Shown: positions 47,589 to 58,788 of the stretch, piece after piece
How the letters are laid out: every line of letters begins with the position of its first letter
Position numbering within the stretch: the first letter of the stretch is position 1
Assembly: GCF_014851395.1 (NCBI RefSeq)
Contig: NW_024043372.1
Span: 8,755,490-8,819,489 of the forward strand
Length of the DNA stretch: 64,000 bases
Reading direction: 5' to 3'
From: Micropterus salmoides
Lineage: Eukaryota; Chordata; Actinopteri; Centrarchiformes; Centrarchidae
The notes under the pieces: model-generated
What the model saw: the letters and a program-made list of their open reading frames with translations, nothing else
Database searches by the model: none
Told to the model about the DNA's origin: nothing
Translations under genes and position numbers: made by a program

Positions 47589-50500
47589 TTGTCAGATGAA
47601 CCAATAATACTTTTTCCAGCCCTGGCACTAGGTCAGTCCCCCATCCCAAACAAAATAATCTGTGCTTTGTGTAAATCAGTGTGAAACAAGTTAATCCCAG
47701 TAAAGATTAAATATTAACTGCTCCAGCTAGTGACACCAACAATGCAGGATACAAAGAAAGTGTACCACCAGAATTGATGAATCAATTATTATTATTATTG
47801 ATCCCACAGCGAACATCAAAAGATGAAGAGCAAAACATTTCTACATTCCGTTGGTTCATGTCGTCCATTAGTCCTTTGTTTGCTTCTCGACAGTCAGACA
47901 TCCAATCAGGTTTCAGATCCTCAAACATCAGGAAGTTCACTGTGTTTCCTTCTTTAAAGCTTTTCTACAAAAATATGACGAGTGACGACCGATGGTGGTG
48001 TCAGATCTGATCACGTCGTCTGATCAATAAATCAACAAAAATACAATCAGGATATGTATACATACATTTTTATATATAGATTTAGATCTCTCCCAGGAAT
48101 AGAAGCACTAATACACTATATACACACACAACTTGGGTCCAATCAATCTATTGAATATCAGAAGCTCTCAGACTGATCAGAAGGCAGGGTTTCTGTCTCA
48201 TCAACAATATAAACACTTGAATCAGCTGCAGGAAATCCCTAAATACACAAAAGTTTCTCTGAGAACAGAGGACGACCAGCTGACCGGAGACTGGACTGCA
48301 TTTCCCAGCATGCAGCTGGTTTCTGCCAGACATCTTCCCAGCAGGGCATGTTCAGACCACAAAGCCCCACCCGGCAAAGAAATGTTCAATGAACGACCAA
48401 CCAAACTGTTACATTTTGTGTATTTATATCTTCAGGTAAGTCATTCTGGTGGAAAATACTAAATTGCTTTTATTATTAACTTTAATTTCCTGCCAAAAAT
48501 GTCACATTTTAACATTTTTGCTCTAAAAACTAATTCAGAAACTATTTTGATGAATCCATTAATCGTTTAAGACTTTTTTAAATGCCAAATTTACCAGTTG
48601 CAGCTTTTCAAATGAAAAGGTTTGCTGGTTTTCTTCTATGATGGTAAACTGAATATCTTTAGGTTTTGGACAAAAGAATCATACAAAAGAAGACTTCAGC
48701 TCTGGGAAGTTGTCATTAGTTTTTACTGTTTTAGACCAAATGTTTACTGGATTTCATAAAAAAAACAAAAAATATATATTGAGCTCTAGTTAACTCTTAT
48801 TTACCAAGGACATGACCTCAGCGGTAGCTACAGTCCTGCTTCCCAGCATGCTCTGACGGCTCACCGTATAAAGTCGACACTTGACAGGCAACTTTTAGAG
48901 GCAACACGTCTTTTATAACAACTAAATCCATTCACGTGATTATTCAGTCTGATATCACGTTCGGGAGAGGGGGATTATTTTGCTGCTGCTGAAGAAATAT
49001 GCAGATTTAAGATAAAGCTGCGTTGATCGAATCCATGTTTCGAAATCGCGTCCCCGTTTTCTGATTGTTTATCCAACCAGAGAAAAAGTCATCAACGTAT
49101 TTGATCACTGAAAATATCTGAGATGTGAGCAGTGACTCAATCTGGAATCAGGTTTTGTAAAAAAACAAAAAAAAACAAAGAAGATATAGAGAAGATAACA
49201 TATCAAATAGGAGATTTATGAGAATTAAGAAATTTACAGCTCTAAATATTTTACCAACTTGGAACAGGATCCAAAATAGAACCAGCTACTGGAGCCCAAC
49301 TAAACTCTGTAGATAAATATAATTTCATTTAAAGTTCAAAGTTGGCTGCAAACACACACAATCCTGGACTCTGATTGGCTCTAAGCAGCTCATTTAAAGA
49401 AAGTAAATCTGCTGTGTTTTTTTTCAAGCGAAAGGGTTAAAAATTCACTAGTTTTAGCTTCTTAATCTGATGCAATAGTAAACTGAATGTCATTTGGCTT
49501 CAGGAACATGTGATGGAAATATTTTAAAGAGAAAATAATTAATTGACAAAATAATTGGCAGATTAATCAAGTAGTTGCAGCCCTAAGAACAAATTCAAGA
49601 AACACCACATGCTTGATGTTCTTAAGTGATCAAATGTAACTGTGTAATTTAATAAAGGAATAATTGTTGCTTGTTTCTGTGCAAAGACTTTTTTAAATGA
49701 GTGTTGTTTAGACTGAAACAGTAGTTTTGTGGGCGATACTGTAATGCTAAGTGAGGAAAAGTGTCTATCAAATAACAGATGTTTTAAGGAACCGTTAAAT
49801 GCAGTTAATACATATTTGTGACCAAGATATGAACTGAACTAGATATTTTACAGTGCAAAAATAAGAACAGATTTTTCAGTGCTTTCAGAAGGACAAACTA
49901 TGTATTGGCCGACACGTATACAGATGCACCAATATATCCACATTAACTTAACACTGAATGATGTATTGATCTGGCTCTGGTGTCGTTAGTGTTCCTACTG
50001 GTAACATAACAATTGATAGAAGTCAAACATCATTTAATGCAACTTAAAGTGAATGTACTTGGGTATATGTCAGCCAGTAAGTAAGAAGCAATGCCAAAAA
50101 CATGTATGTGGTCATTTAGAAAGTGTCTCCATCACATAGTTTGTCTACTCAGTACATACCTCAACCACAATTCTCAAATTAAAGGGTTCTTTATCAAAAT
50201 AATTGCTTATGTTGGCCAATGTTTTCAAATATAAATATGAAAACCTTGTGTTCAGTCTCTAGTTATTTACATTCATTAATATCTAAAAAGTGTATTTTCT
50301 TTGGTAGCAGATGGTTCAATAAAGTCTTCCAACATGGTAGCGTGTCCCCTGTAACTGCTGACAACCGCCGTTAAACCATCACAGACCTGAATGTTATTAG
50401 CAGCTGTGATCGACTCTACTTCTCTTTGTAGTTCTTCTTCTCATAGCCCGCTATGTTCTCAGGTATCGTCATCCATTGTCACCTTCTCCTAAAACAGTGT

Positions 50501-51342
50501 TGCCTCTAAAAGTTGCAAATAAATCTCATTTTTCAACAAACAGTATCTCAGTGGAACCATTTGCCTTCCCTGTGGCGGAAACTGTTATATTCTGACTTAT
50601 ATTCAGTTAAAGTTACTGTACGCGGTGAAAGAAAGTGAGTGACCTTTTAACAACGTGCCTTTAAGCAAAACATCCAACCTGCTGCTGTTGTTCTAACATA
50701 TTTACAATCTACAGACCCTGTCAAGGTTTTATTCCAGAGTCGTGACCTTCAAGTTCGGTGTTTGAGTCTCTGAGATGACCAAGAATAAATCAAACTCTGA
50801 TGACTGAAATGTCATTCACTCACCGGACCGACACTGGCCCACAACCAACAAATTAAAACCTCCAGACACCATGGTTCAACCATGTAATATAGAGGAGCTA
50901 CTTGACTAATTACTAAACCCCACCATTCTGGGAGTCTCGACAAAAGGCAAATCAAACACACCCAGGCTAATTACCACGATCTTCTGACCAGGAAGTGAGT
51001 GCTTACTAAAACAATCAACAGTTCTATGGTTCAGACAAAAACTTTATGCACAATCAAAATGCAAACACAAAAAAAAGGCAAGAGAGGGTCGCTGCAGCAA
51101 CAGGAAATGACAACAAAGTCTCAAAAATGTTTAAAACAAACCTAAACGGCCTAAAACTTAAGCAGAACTTTAGAAAATAAAATAAGACACACGTTTAGTT
51201 TCAGCGATTAAATCAGTTAACCATCTGTATTTAACAGGAAGTCTGTTTGATTTTGCTCTGTGCAGTCCGTGCTGACACTTCTGGCCGCTGAACCCATTAA
51301 ACTAAACAGTTAACCGGCAGGGAAGCAAAACAAATGAGTCAT
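47589..51342. other. 3' flank of the MTSS1-like gene; no separate gene recognised
   Basis: Mostly AT-rich. TTCCCAGCATGC occurs near 48,302 and again near 48,841, within strings resembling a ZNF143-type motif. A hAT-like scrap ends near 49,586 (GTAGTTGCAGCCCTAA). The 109-codon frame at 48,133-48,462 is unsupported. Part of this stretch is likely 3' UTR of the minus-strand gene; an AATAAA on the minus strand lies near 50,729, about 610 bases past its stop. Confidence 0.4.
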
Positions 51343-52679
51343 TCAGCCTAATTTGTGATTGGTTGGAGGGGGCAGGAGAGGAGCGGAGCGGTCGTTGGTG
51401 ATGGTCCTTTTGAGCTTTACTTTTCTGATCTGGTGCAGCATGTCTCCTCCTCCCTCCTGGCTCAGCTGCTCCGGGTTCTGGTCCTGGATGCAGGGTGGAG
51501 GAGCCTGGGGCTGATAGTGATCACTGTGGCCCAGACCGGAGGGCTCTACCTGGGAAGCAGAGGGCTGGAGCTGGGCCTGCTGCTGCTGGAACAGAATCTG
51601 TTTCTGCTTCTGGTTCAGCTGTTGTTGATACTGATCTTGTTGATGTTGCAGCTGCTGGGGTTGCTGAAGCAGTGATTGTTGCTGTTGAATCTGTTGCTGT
51701 AGTTGCTGTTGAAACGGTGACTGTAGTTGCTGTTGAAACTGTTGCTCTTGAACATGATGCTGTAGTTGAACATGTTGCTCTTGAAACTGTGGCTGTAGTT
51801 GGTGAACCTGTTGCTGTAGTTGCTGTTGCTGTAGTTGCTGTTGCATCTGTTGATGTAGTTGCTGCTGATGTTGAACATGTTGCTCTTGAAACTGTGGATG
51901 TAGCTGTTGGTGAACCTGTTGCACCTGTTGCTGTAGTTGCTGCTGAAGATGAACCTGTTGCTGTAGTTGCTGCTGCTGCTGAACCTGTTGCAGATGATGA
52001 TATTGCTGCTGCTGTTGAATCTGCAGTTGCTGGTTGTGCTGCTGCAGTTGACCCTGTTGCTGCTGATAGTTAAGTTGTTGGTTGATTTGCTGCTGTTGCT
52101 GTGGTGTTTGCTGAAACTGTTTGGCATTGCTGCGCTCTGGTGGCAGGGAGGGTACAGTGGGTACAGGCACCGGGATGGGCATCTGACCTGGGACCAGCTG
52201 GTAGTATGGGGATGAAGAGGGAGGCGGTAAGGCACTGAGGCTTTGTGTGGAGGTGCAGAGTTTACTGTACCCTAAACCTCCTGCTCCAACAGCAGAGGGC
52301 GCTGTGAAAACATTCTCGTCACTCCCACCATTTCCTCCGATGGCTTTAGGGGGAACCTGCGGGGTGCAGATAGGGATGGGAACCCCCCCGCTGATCGTGC
52401 CCCTGCGAAACGCCGGCTTGGACGACGGTTTGCGCCTGATTGTCGCGGTTTGGTACGGCAGCTGGTGGACAACCCTGCCAGTTAATTCGGGCTCAGCCAA
52501 TAGGCTGACTGTGGAGGAGGGGCGCTTAGACTGAGCGAACTTCCTGAACTGGACACCGAGGTCGGAGTTTCTCGGGATGGTCGAGGACTTGTCAAAGTCT
52601 GACTGTGTGTTGCCGTGAGAGAGGTGATGTAAGGAGAAGGAGTCTGCGTCTCCGTGGAGAGAGATGGTCTCGTAGTCCA
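51343..52679 (-). CDS. mtss1: MTSS1-like protein, terminal exon: conserved linker, Gln-rich tract, WH2 motif
   Basis: The acceptor at 52,681-52,680 (CTCTCTTTAG) opens 444 codons to TGA at 51,343. MTSS1/MTSS2 are actin and membrane scaffolds: an N-terminal I-BAR domain bends membrane and a C-terminal WH2 motif binds G-actin. The exon begins with DYETISLHGDAD and then SDFDKSSTIPRNSD, the family signature. QSKRPSSTVS and ATIRRKPSSKP with FRRGTISGGVPIPI follow. Exon residues about 187-373 (51,559-52,119) are mostly Gln with His, Leu and Val, and a QPQFQEQHVQ-like unit occurs twice. The WH2 motif (51,394-51,447) reads DMLHQIRKVKLKRTITNDRS, followed by APLLPPP. An open frame would extend 6 codons upstream to an ATG, but those bases are intron. 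The paralogue is uncertain: GTI..G.PIPI and the upstream exon favour mtss1, GDAD favours mtss2. Confidence 0.9.
51394..51447 (-). other. WH2 actin-binding motif within the terminal exon
   Basis: DMLHQIRK followed by VKLKRT and TNDRSAP. In the mammalian proteins, as I remember them, an extra glycine sits between the helix and the LKKT-like segment (IRRGVKLKKT). Here the interval is one residue shorter (IRKVKLKRT). Confidence 0.75.
51559..52119 (-). repeat. Coding Gln-rich low-complexity tract (mixed CAG/CAA/CAC/CTG)
   Basis: Imperfect trinucleotide array of about 560 bases inside the terminal exon, kept open in frame with no stop. Long open frames also appear on the opposite strand and in another minus frame because of the triplet repeat; these are shadows. 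Confidence 0.95.
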
Positions 52680-53934
52680 CTAAAGAGAGAGACAAAGAAA
52701 ATATTAGTTGGTGCTCTGCATTTAGCCGGATATCTATTATATGTTATCTTGATGACATTTGATGAAGTGTTTTCATCTCGTCAACAGAAAGACAAAAGCA
52801 GCATGAACACATAATTACATCAGTGACTCGCTGGTCGTGTGTGTGTGTATGAAAAATTAGGGAGATGCATCATTGTGGAAACAGGAAACAATTACTTTTA
52901 AACACAATTACTTTTAAGTCACACAAACAGACAAACAGGAGTAACAATGTTTAAAACAGACGTCACCTTATGGGAATGACGTAAAACTGTACGACTTTAT
53001 AAAAAGGTCAAACACACACAGTTTGTTTCTAACTTTTGTGGTTCACTGTTTGAGGACAAAGGAACCATCAAAGTTTTAACACTAACATTTTATAAGATAC
53101 TCATGTTGAGAGAAATTCATGTCAGCAGCCAACACATTTAAATAAGGGACGTTAGTTTAGTACCAAAATAATAATAGATGACAATTTTGACAACAGAGGA
53201 GACATTAAATTTATTTATGAAACAAACACGTCAAATATGAGGATTTGCTGCTTTTCTGTTTAATATAATGAAAAATATCTTTGGGTTTCAAATAAAATAA
53301 GCAATTTGAAGACGTCACTCTGGAACTTGTGAAGGGCACTTTTATCACTATTTTCTGACCTTTTAAACTAATAATTGTTTAGTTTTTAAAAAAAAGTAAT
53401 TGATAAACTAATTAATAACGGTAGTTGCAGCCGCAGCTACTTTTAGCTACAATCAATTTGGACTTTTTACATTTACAAAAATCCAAATGAGGACTGATTT
53501 AAGTGACTCATAGTTTGCAAAATGTCTAGAGGTGAAGCATTTAGTCAACTGATTGATTGATTATCAAAATTAGTCAGCAACTATTTTGATAATTGATCAA
53601 TTGTTTTAATCTGCTAAATATGTGAAACATAGGGTGTGTCAGGTTATTTCAATGTGTCAGATACATATTTTATCAACATTTAGTTGAAATAAGTATCGGG
53701 CTCAATACACAATATTAAAGGAGTCAGATCTGGATCAGTCATTAAACATGATCACAACATCCCTACTAACCGGTCTGCTACTTTTTCTTTATAACTGGAA
53801 AACTGAGCCTAAATAGATTTGATAAATGAATGTAAAGCAAGATGTGATGCGATGACATGCAGTCAAACCCTGACTCTAGCTGGGAGATAAGAAGGCAGAC
53901 AGGCTCATAAACAGACAGGAAGTCAGAAACCTAC
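52680..53934 (-). other. Intron of the MTSS1-like gene with hAT-type repeat debris
   Basis: Bounded by GTAGGT (donor after the microexon) and CTCTCTTTAG (acceptor). Positions about 53,270-53,620 hold AT-rich repeat strings such as ATCAAAATTAGTCAGCAACT and GTAGTTGCAGCCGCAG, typical of a widespread fish hAT-like non-autonomous family. Confidence 0.6.
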
Positions 53935-53961
53935 CATAGAGGGGAGGATCTCTCTTTACAG
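53935..53961 (-). CDS. mtss1: MTSS1-like gene, 27-nt microexon
   Basis: The acceptor reads TTCTCTTCCAG and the donor ATG|GTAGGT. It holds 2 + 8x3 + 1 bases and encodes VKRDPPLY, with split codons at both ends. The upstream exon ends in phase 1 (A + CT = Thr) and the downstream exon begins with two bases (G + TG = Val), so phase is continuous only when the microexon is read this way. It adds nine residues between SEDTI and DYETI, a position where the mammalian proteins have a short SQVSDYDYF-type join. Skipping it would keep the frame (1 + 2 = 3), so it could be an alternatively used cassette. Confidence 0.8.
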
Positions 53962-54617
53962 CTGGAAGAGAAGGAATGAAGTTTAGCCAAGGAAACACAA
54001 AACTACTGAAAGAGCACAACAGAGAACCAGAGAGGAGATGGTACACCAGTAACACAGAGAAATACAGAGGAAACTAGTTAACAACTGAGATGACAGACAA
54101 GTCAGCAAAAAGTCAGTTTCAATCAGAGATATACAACAGGGGACAGCAGAGAGGCTCAGTCATACAGATGATTTACTGGGATTAGAGCTCATTCATATTT
54201 ATAATCATGTTGTCGGGACTTGTTTTTTGGTGAAGCTGCCTCTTTAATTTCTATTTAGATCAGACATTTCATAGTTGCTTCAGAGAGCGCATAATCAGAA
54301 GCTCATTTGTATTTTCTCCCGTTTTTGTATGAGTGCTGGATGCAGAAGGAAACTAGACGTCTTTTTGATGCACAAAGACATGAAAATGTAGTCAAAATTT
54401 GTTTTGTTTATGTGTGCGTCATGCGACTTTAACTTGAATGCACACTAACCAATGGGGACTCATGTCACTGTGGAGACAAAAAGACTTGGTTTTAGGGTTC
54501 AGGTTACTATTAGGCTAAGGATTGGGTAAGGGGCTAGGGAATACATGAGAGGTCTCCACAGGGACAAAGGATTAAGTGTGTGTGCGAGTGTGTGTGTGTG
54601 TGCGTGTGTATACTAAC
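53962..54617 (-). other. Intron of the MTSS1-like gene with a GGGGAC-type repeat and GT tract
   Basis: A diverged relative of the 29,209-29,377 element is at about 54,450-54,570 (AATGGGGACTCATGTCACTG, TTTTAGGGTTCAGGTTACTA, CTCCACAGGGACAAAGG). It lies next to interrupted GT repeats at 54,576-54,610 that reach the splice donor of the next exon. Confidence 0.6.
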
Positions 54618-54768
54618 TGTGTGTGTGTATGGTGTCCTCAGAGCAGGACGGGGTGGTGGTCTGGGTGCTGTAGCCGCTGGAACAGTGCAGGGAGTCCCTG
54701 CTGCTCCTCGGGGCGTCTGAATTCAACGCACCCAATGTCAATGCCAGCTGATCCCGGGCCGAGCACGA
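54618..54768 (-). CDS. mtss1: MTSS1-like gene, internal exon (SRDSL..SSGYSTQTTTP exon)
   Basis: The acceptor reads CTTTCTCACAG; the donor is CACACA|GTTAGT. 151 bases, phase 0 in and phase 1 out. The peptide SCSARDQLALTLGAL is followed by SSRDSLHCSSGYSTQTTTP and SCSEDTI. The block S.RDSL..SSGYSTQTTTP.CSEDTI is a hallmark of MTSS1 and MTSS2 and is almost identical to my memory of the mammalian proteins. The exon end encodes HTH from a CA repeat where mammals have PSQ. Confidence 0.93.
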
Positions 54769-54905
54769 CTGTGAGAAAGAGAGGATCAGGTTATACAGTT
54801 TATTAAAAGGGTTATTTATAAAAAGTTTAATTTACAGTTTTCCAATTAACATGACCGACCAGAGAGAATAAGGGAGGACACAAGAGGAGGAAACAAGGTG
54901 AGCAG

Positions 54906-56389
54906 TAGGGCTGCAACTAACAATGATTTTAGTACTCGAAGCTTCTATAGATTATTTTAACGATTCACCGATGCATTGTTTAAGAAGTACTTTTGCTTGG
55001 CGGCTGCTGCGGCGCCACCCCAGTAATAGGATCAGCTGTGCACGCTTATAGGTGATAGATATTTATTGGTCCTTTCGGAAATTCATAGTGTGTCATACAG
55101 CAAACATCAGACCAACAACAACCATCAGTTTTACAATAGGCTATTCTTAAGTTTGTATGTCTGTACATTTGCTCCACTTGAGTTTCTTGAGCTTGTGATT
55201 TAAGATTTCATTAAGTTCCATTATACACAAAGTTTTAAAAAATGTCCACATTTCTTGAGTTGTGATTACAAACATATGTATTTTGCTGATTAAACTAGTT
55301 AGCCGTTTCTGTTAATATGAGAGAGACGCTGTTGTTAAGCTGCAGTTTCTGAGATACTATCATTACATGTGTGTTATTATGCTGTACAAAAATCCTCTGG
55401 TTTAGTTGCTGTTTAGTTTAGATTACATGCTGTATATAACTTCATAAATCTGCAATATATACTTGGGGTTTCATAAACACAAATACATATACTGTATAAA
55501 TACATGATCCGTAAAAATACAAACCAACAACCAGACAGCTGCTTTACAAACACAAACATCACATGAGTGCTATTCAAGTTATACTAAAGGCTCGTGCAGA
55601 CTACACGACTTTCAGCGTCGGCCGACGGTTGTGCTATTCAGACTACATAACTTGTCAACATCAAGTCATTGTGGCGTTCACACTACGTGACTGATCGGTG
55701 ACAGGGGGTCACACACTAGACGAGCTGACAGCGGCTTTGTCACCAGACGCTGGTCTCCAAACCACGTTTTGTCAAGAAAACCCACGTGAAATGTGAAACG
55801 GGAAATGAGCGAACCTACACACGAAACAGCTGCTGTTTGTTATTATAAAGATAGAAATTATAAAGAAAGAATATGGGTGAAAGGATGGATTAGCACACGC
55901 AGGTAGCAGGGATTGTCTGAGCTACAAAGAGAGCTGGAGGGGAGTTAAAAGGTGCAGCTCCCCAACACCCAGTTAACTCATTACTGCGGGGGTACAACTC
56001 GCACATGTGGACATTTTCAGCTGAGGTCTGAGGCTTACTTTAGCTAGTCTTCAACTTAATCAATCATGATTTCAGTGAAATGCTAAAGTTGCTGTTACCT
56101 TGTCTGTGCTCCGCTGGCAGAACACCGGGTGCCTTAGCTTGAAATAATCTCATACATTGGACACTTTCTTCTTTATCCATCGCTATTGTCTCTCTCCTTA
56201 CTCAACTTTACAAACAGCTCCATCATAATCACGTCGTGTTCACAGCGTAAGCGCGATGTGCGACAGTAATAAATGTCTGTGTGAAACAGTGTGCTATATA
56301 GTTATATGGATTAAATGAAGCCCCGATGCAAAGAATTTGCATCTATGAATTTTAGTAATCAATTTAATCAATGAATCCTTTAAGCCCTA
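54906..56389. mobile_element. hAT-like non-autonomous element, 1,484 bp, in an MTSS1-like intron
   Basis: Starts TAGGGCTGCAACTAAC and ends TTTAAGCCCTA, giving short inverted ends (TAGGGCT/AGCCCTA). It is flanked by GTGAGCAG on the left (54,898-54,905) and GTGAGGAG on the right (56,390-56,397), an 8-bp duplication with one mismatch, the length expected of hAT elements. No transposase frame. An internal part near 55,590-55,740 repeats CAGACTACACGACT and CACACTACGTGACT-like strings, perhaps a nested element. Confidence 0.7.
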
Positions 56390-56397
56390 GTGAGGAG

Positions 56398-56622
56398 AGT
56401 AGCAGAACAAAGATGAGGAGATGAGAAGAAAGGAGATAAAAGGAAACATGGTGAGAATATAAGGTGAGGAGTGAAGGAGAGGACAGAAAAAAAGGAATAG
56501 GAGAAGAGACGAGAGGAAACGAGGAAAGAAGGAGATGAGAGGGGAAACCAGGTCCTTCTTTAATTTTAAACAAAAGGATTGAGAGAAGAGTTTAAGTAGT
56601 ATTATCGGTGTGTGTGTTTTAC
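56398..56622 (-). other. Intron of the MTSS1-like gene, purine-rich (GGAGA)n stretch
   Basis: Positions 56,392-56,545 are a degenerate AGGAGA-type array on the plus strand, pyrimidine-rich on the transcribed strand. Frames over it are artefacts. Confidence 0.6.
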
Positions 56623-56754
56623 CTTCCCAGACGCAGACATGGCGCGAGCTCTCTCTCCGTGATGTGTGTAGGCGTTGTGTGGCGGAGCCAACATGCCGTT
56701 CTCTGCCGCTCCGCACCCCTCAGCCGCAAGCTGATTGGTAGAGCCAAGTCCATC
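56623..56754 (-). CDS. mtss1: MTSS1-like gene, internal exon (RARAMSASGK exon)
   Basis: The acceptor reads TTTATCACAG; the donor is GGGAAG|GTAAAA. 132 bases, 44 codons, phase 0 at both ends. The peptide contains LAAEGCGAAENG, APPHNAYTHH and ERARAMSASGK. The end corresponds to the mammalian EEAQRPRSMTVSAATR segment, directly before the ELALALSRG/QLALTLGAL exon, so the order agrees. The rest is poorly conserved. Confidence 0.8.
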
Positions 56755-58788
56755 CTGTGATAAATAAACCAGTCAGAGTCAATTTAATGAGCACGTACCG
56801 TCAATGTAAACGACAATATTGTTACCAAAGTACACAGAATATAATCCCATGGAGCCATCATAGAAGTCCCTCATCACACATAAAAGTATTTTTCTGTGCA
56901 ACACCTGTAGCAGCAGGTAACAAAGAGGTTGCTAGGATCATTTCACATTAAATAAAAGTCACCGACAAACATATATTTCCATGTCAGCTGTTCATAAAAA
57001 TATATAATTTCTTTAATTGATTACTTTTGCAATTGCTGTATTAAGTGGGACTTCCATATTGGCTGCAGGTCTATGAACATAAACACAACATGTTAGTATT
57101 TCAGCTTGTACTCTGTGGTGTTTAAAAGTTAAGGATTTCAAGTTTTAGTTTTGTCCATTTGTGGGAACCGTTTCTTTAAGGGGAAAGGCTCTGTTGACTT
57201 GGTTAGCCTTTGTCACTGAAGAGTCCCAGTTAGCTTCAAACTATAGCTAACTGGAACTCGATTTGTTCATTTATGTTCAATGGGAAAAGTTAAGATTTCC
57301 AAGTTAACAGGTATTTAAGAGAAACTGCCAACAAGTGAAGAAGCTGGTTTCCACAAGGTGACTGCTGGCGAAGACAAATAACCAATTGTGACTGAAGAGT
57401 TTGGATCCAAAGTGTCTTAATTTTCAAAACCGTTAAAATGCTTTTTATTGTTCTTACGGTCAACAAAACACAAAAAAGATCAAAACTAAATACTCTAAGT
57501 CTGTGGCTCTCAGCCCTACGATCCTGAAGACATAATTCTTTAAAAACAGCTCATATAGTTTCATACTTTACAAAAACAAGCTCGACCATTTCCTAAAATA
57601 GCTGTTCACTGTTGTTGAATGTTACTCAAAATGGAGGAAATGCATTGGTTTGGGATTGTTTTTCAGCAGCAGATTTGCTGCTCTAGTATTTCTGGCAGCA
57701 GGACGGGGTTTGTGGGACTGACTGAAATGTACAGTGTGTGTTCTTGGTAATGACAAAACATGTCTACCAGCGCAACTGTGATTTTATCAGTTTTCAGACA
57801 ACAATAGAGCTCTAGGGCACAGAGGAATTAGATAGTAGTTGTTTGTAGGATCCGTTGATTGTTGATTTGGGTCTTTGTGTGATTTGTTGAAGAAAAATAT
57901 CACCAGCCGTGTCTTTCAAAATCAGTAACTGACAACACAGCATTAATGGTGGTTTTAAATGACTTCAGAAGACTCCTCAGTTGACTAATGAGGCACTTCT
58001 AAAGACTTCCAGTAAATCACTTTAAAGTTATTATGTGATGCACTTTGCTCATCTTCCTTGTAATTAACTTTGGAAATAAACTTTTCAAATTGAAGTCAAA
58101 CAAACTTGGTATATTTCCATCATCGATTAACAAGAAAACACTCCGAAATCACAGGACCACTGACAGTAATATTAACACCCTCGAAATTACACCAAATGTC
58201 CACAACAGAGTGGGTGTCTTGGTAACAGGAGAGAGACTTGTAACGAGATACTGAACAGCAGAACGACTGTTGGTTGAGGACTGCAGGGCGGGATGACGTG
58301 ATCAAATGTGGAAAGTTTGGAGTAACATATTGATAATATAGATTGACTAAGACTTATTGAAAAAAAAGGGGAAACGCCTCGTTAACAGTTCAGCTTGACT
58401 GTCCCCTTCAGGCTGTTTGATATATTGCAGCCGTTTCAACATATTTAGTCAAAATAACAAGCTGAAATGATTAGTCAAGTATTCAAGTGTCGATTGATGA
58501 TTCGTAAACATTCTGTAGTTCCAACTTCTTAAATGTTAGGATTTGCATATTTTCTGTGGTTTATATCATTGTACACTAACTATCTTGTTAATAAATAAAT
58601 ATAGTTGATGGGACCAAATTAAACACGTCACCTTAGCATATGGGAAATGTTGATTAACATTTTTCACAATTTTCATTTTATAGAACAAATAATTAATAGA
58701 GAAAGTAACTTTTTAACAAAATTGCTAATAAAAATAATTGTTAAAGCTAGACTGAAAAAACCTGACGTATCAGCAGATATTAAGGGTG
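56755..58788 (-). other. Intron of the MTSS1-like gene, no further feature recognised
   Basis: AT-rich; no conserved exon could be found here. In particular, no segment encoding the family's SSVSSHDSGF block was seen. Confidence 0.5.

Noticed and set aside
48133..48462. 109-codon plus frame as a gene
   Set aside because: No recognisable domain, no splice context and amino-acid composition that looks random.
51495..52073. 192-codon plus-strand frame rich in VAVVAVE
   Set aside because: It is the antisense shadow of the glutamine-rich coding repeat; triplet repeats keep several frames open.
51615..52235. 206-codon minus frame rich in Ser and Asn
   Set aside because: It is another frame of the same CAG-type repeat. 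The real frame is fixed by the FDKSSTIP block, the WH2 motif and the splice phase.
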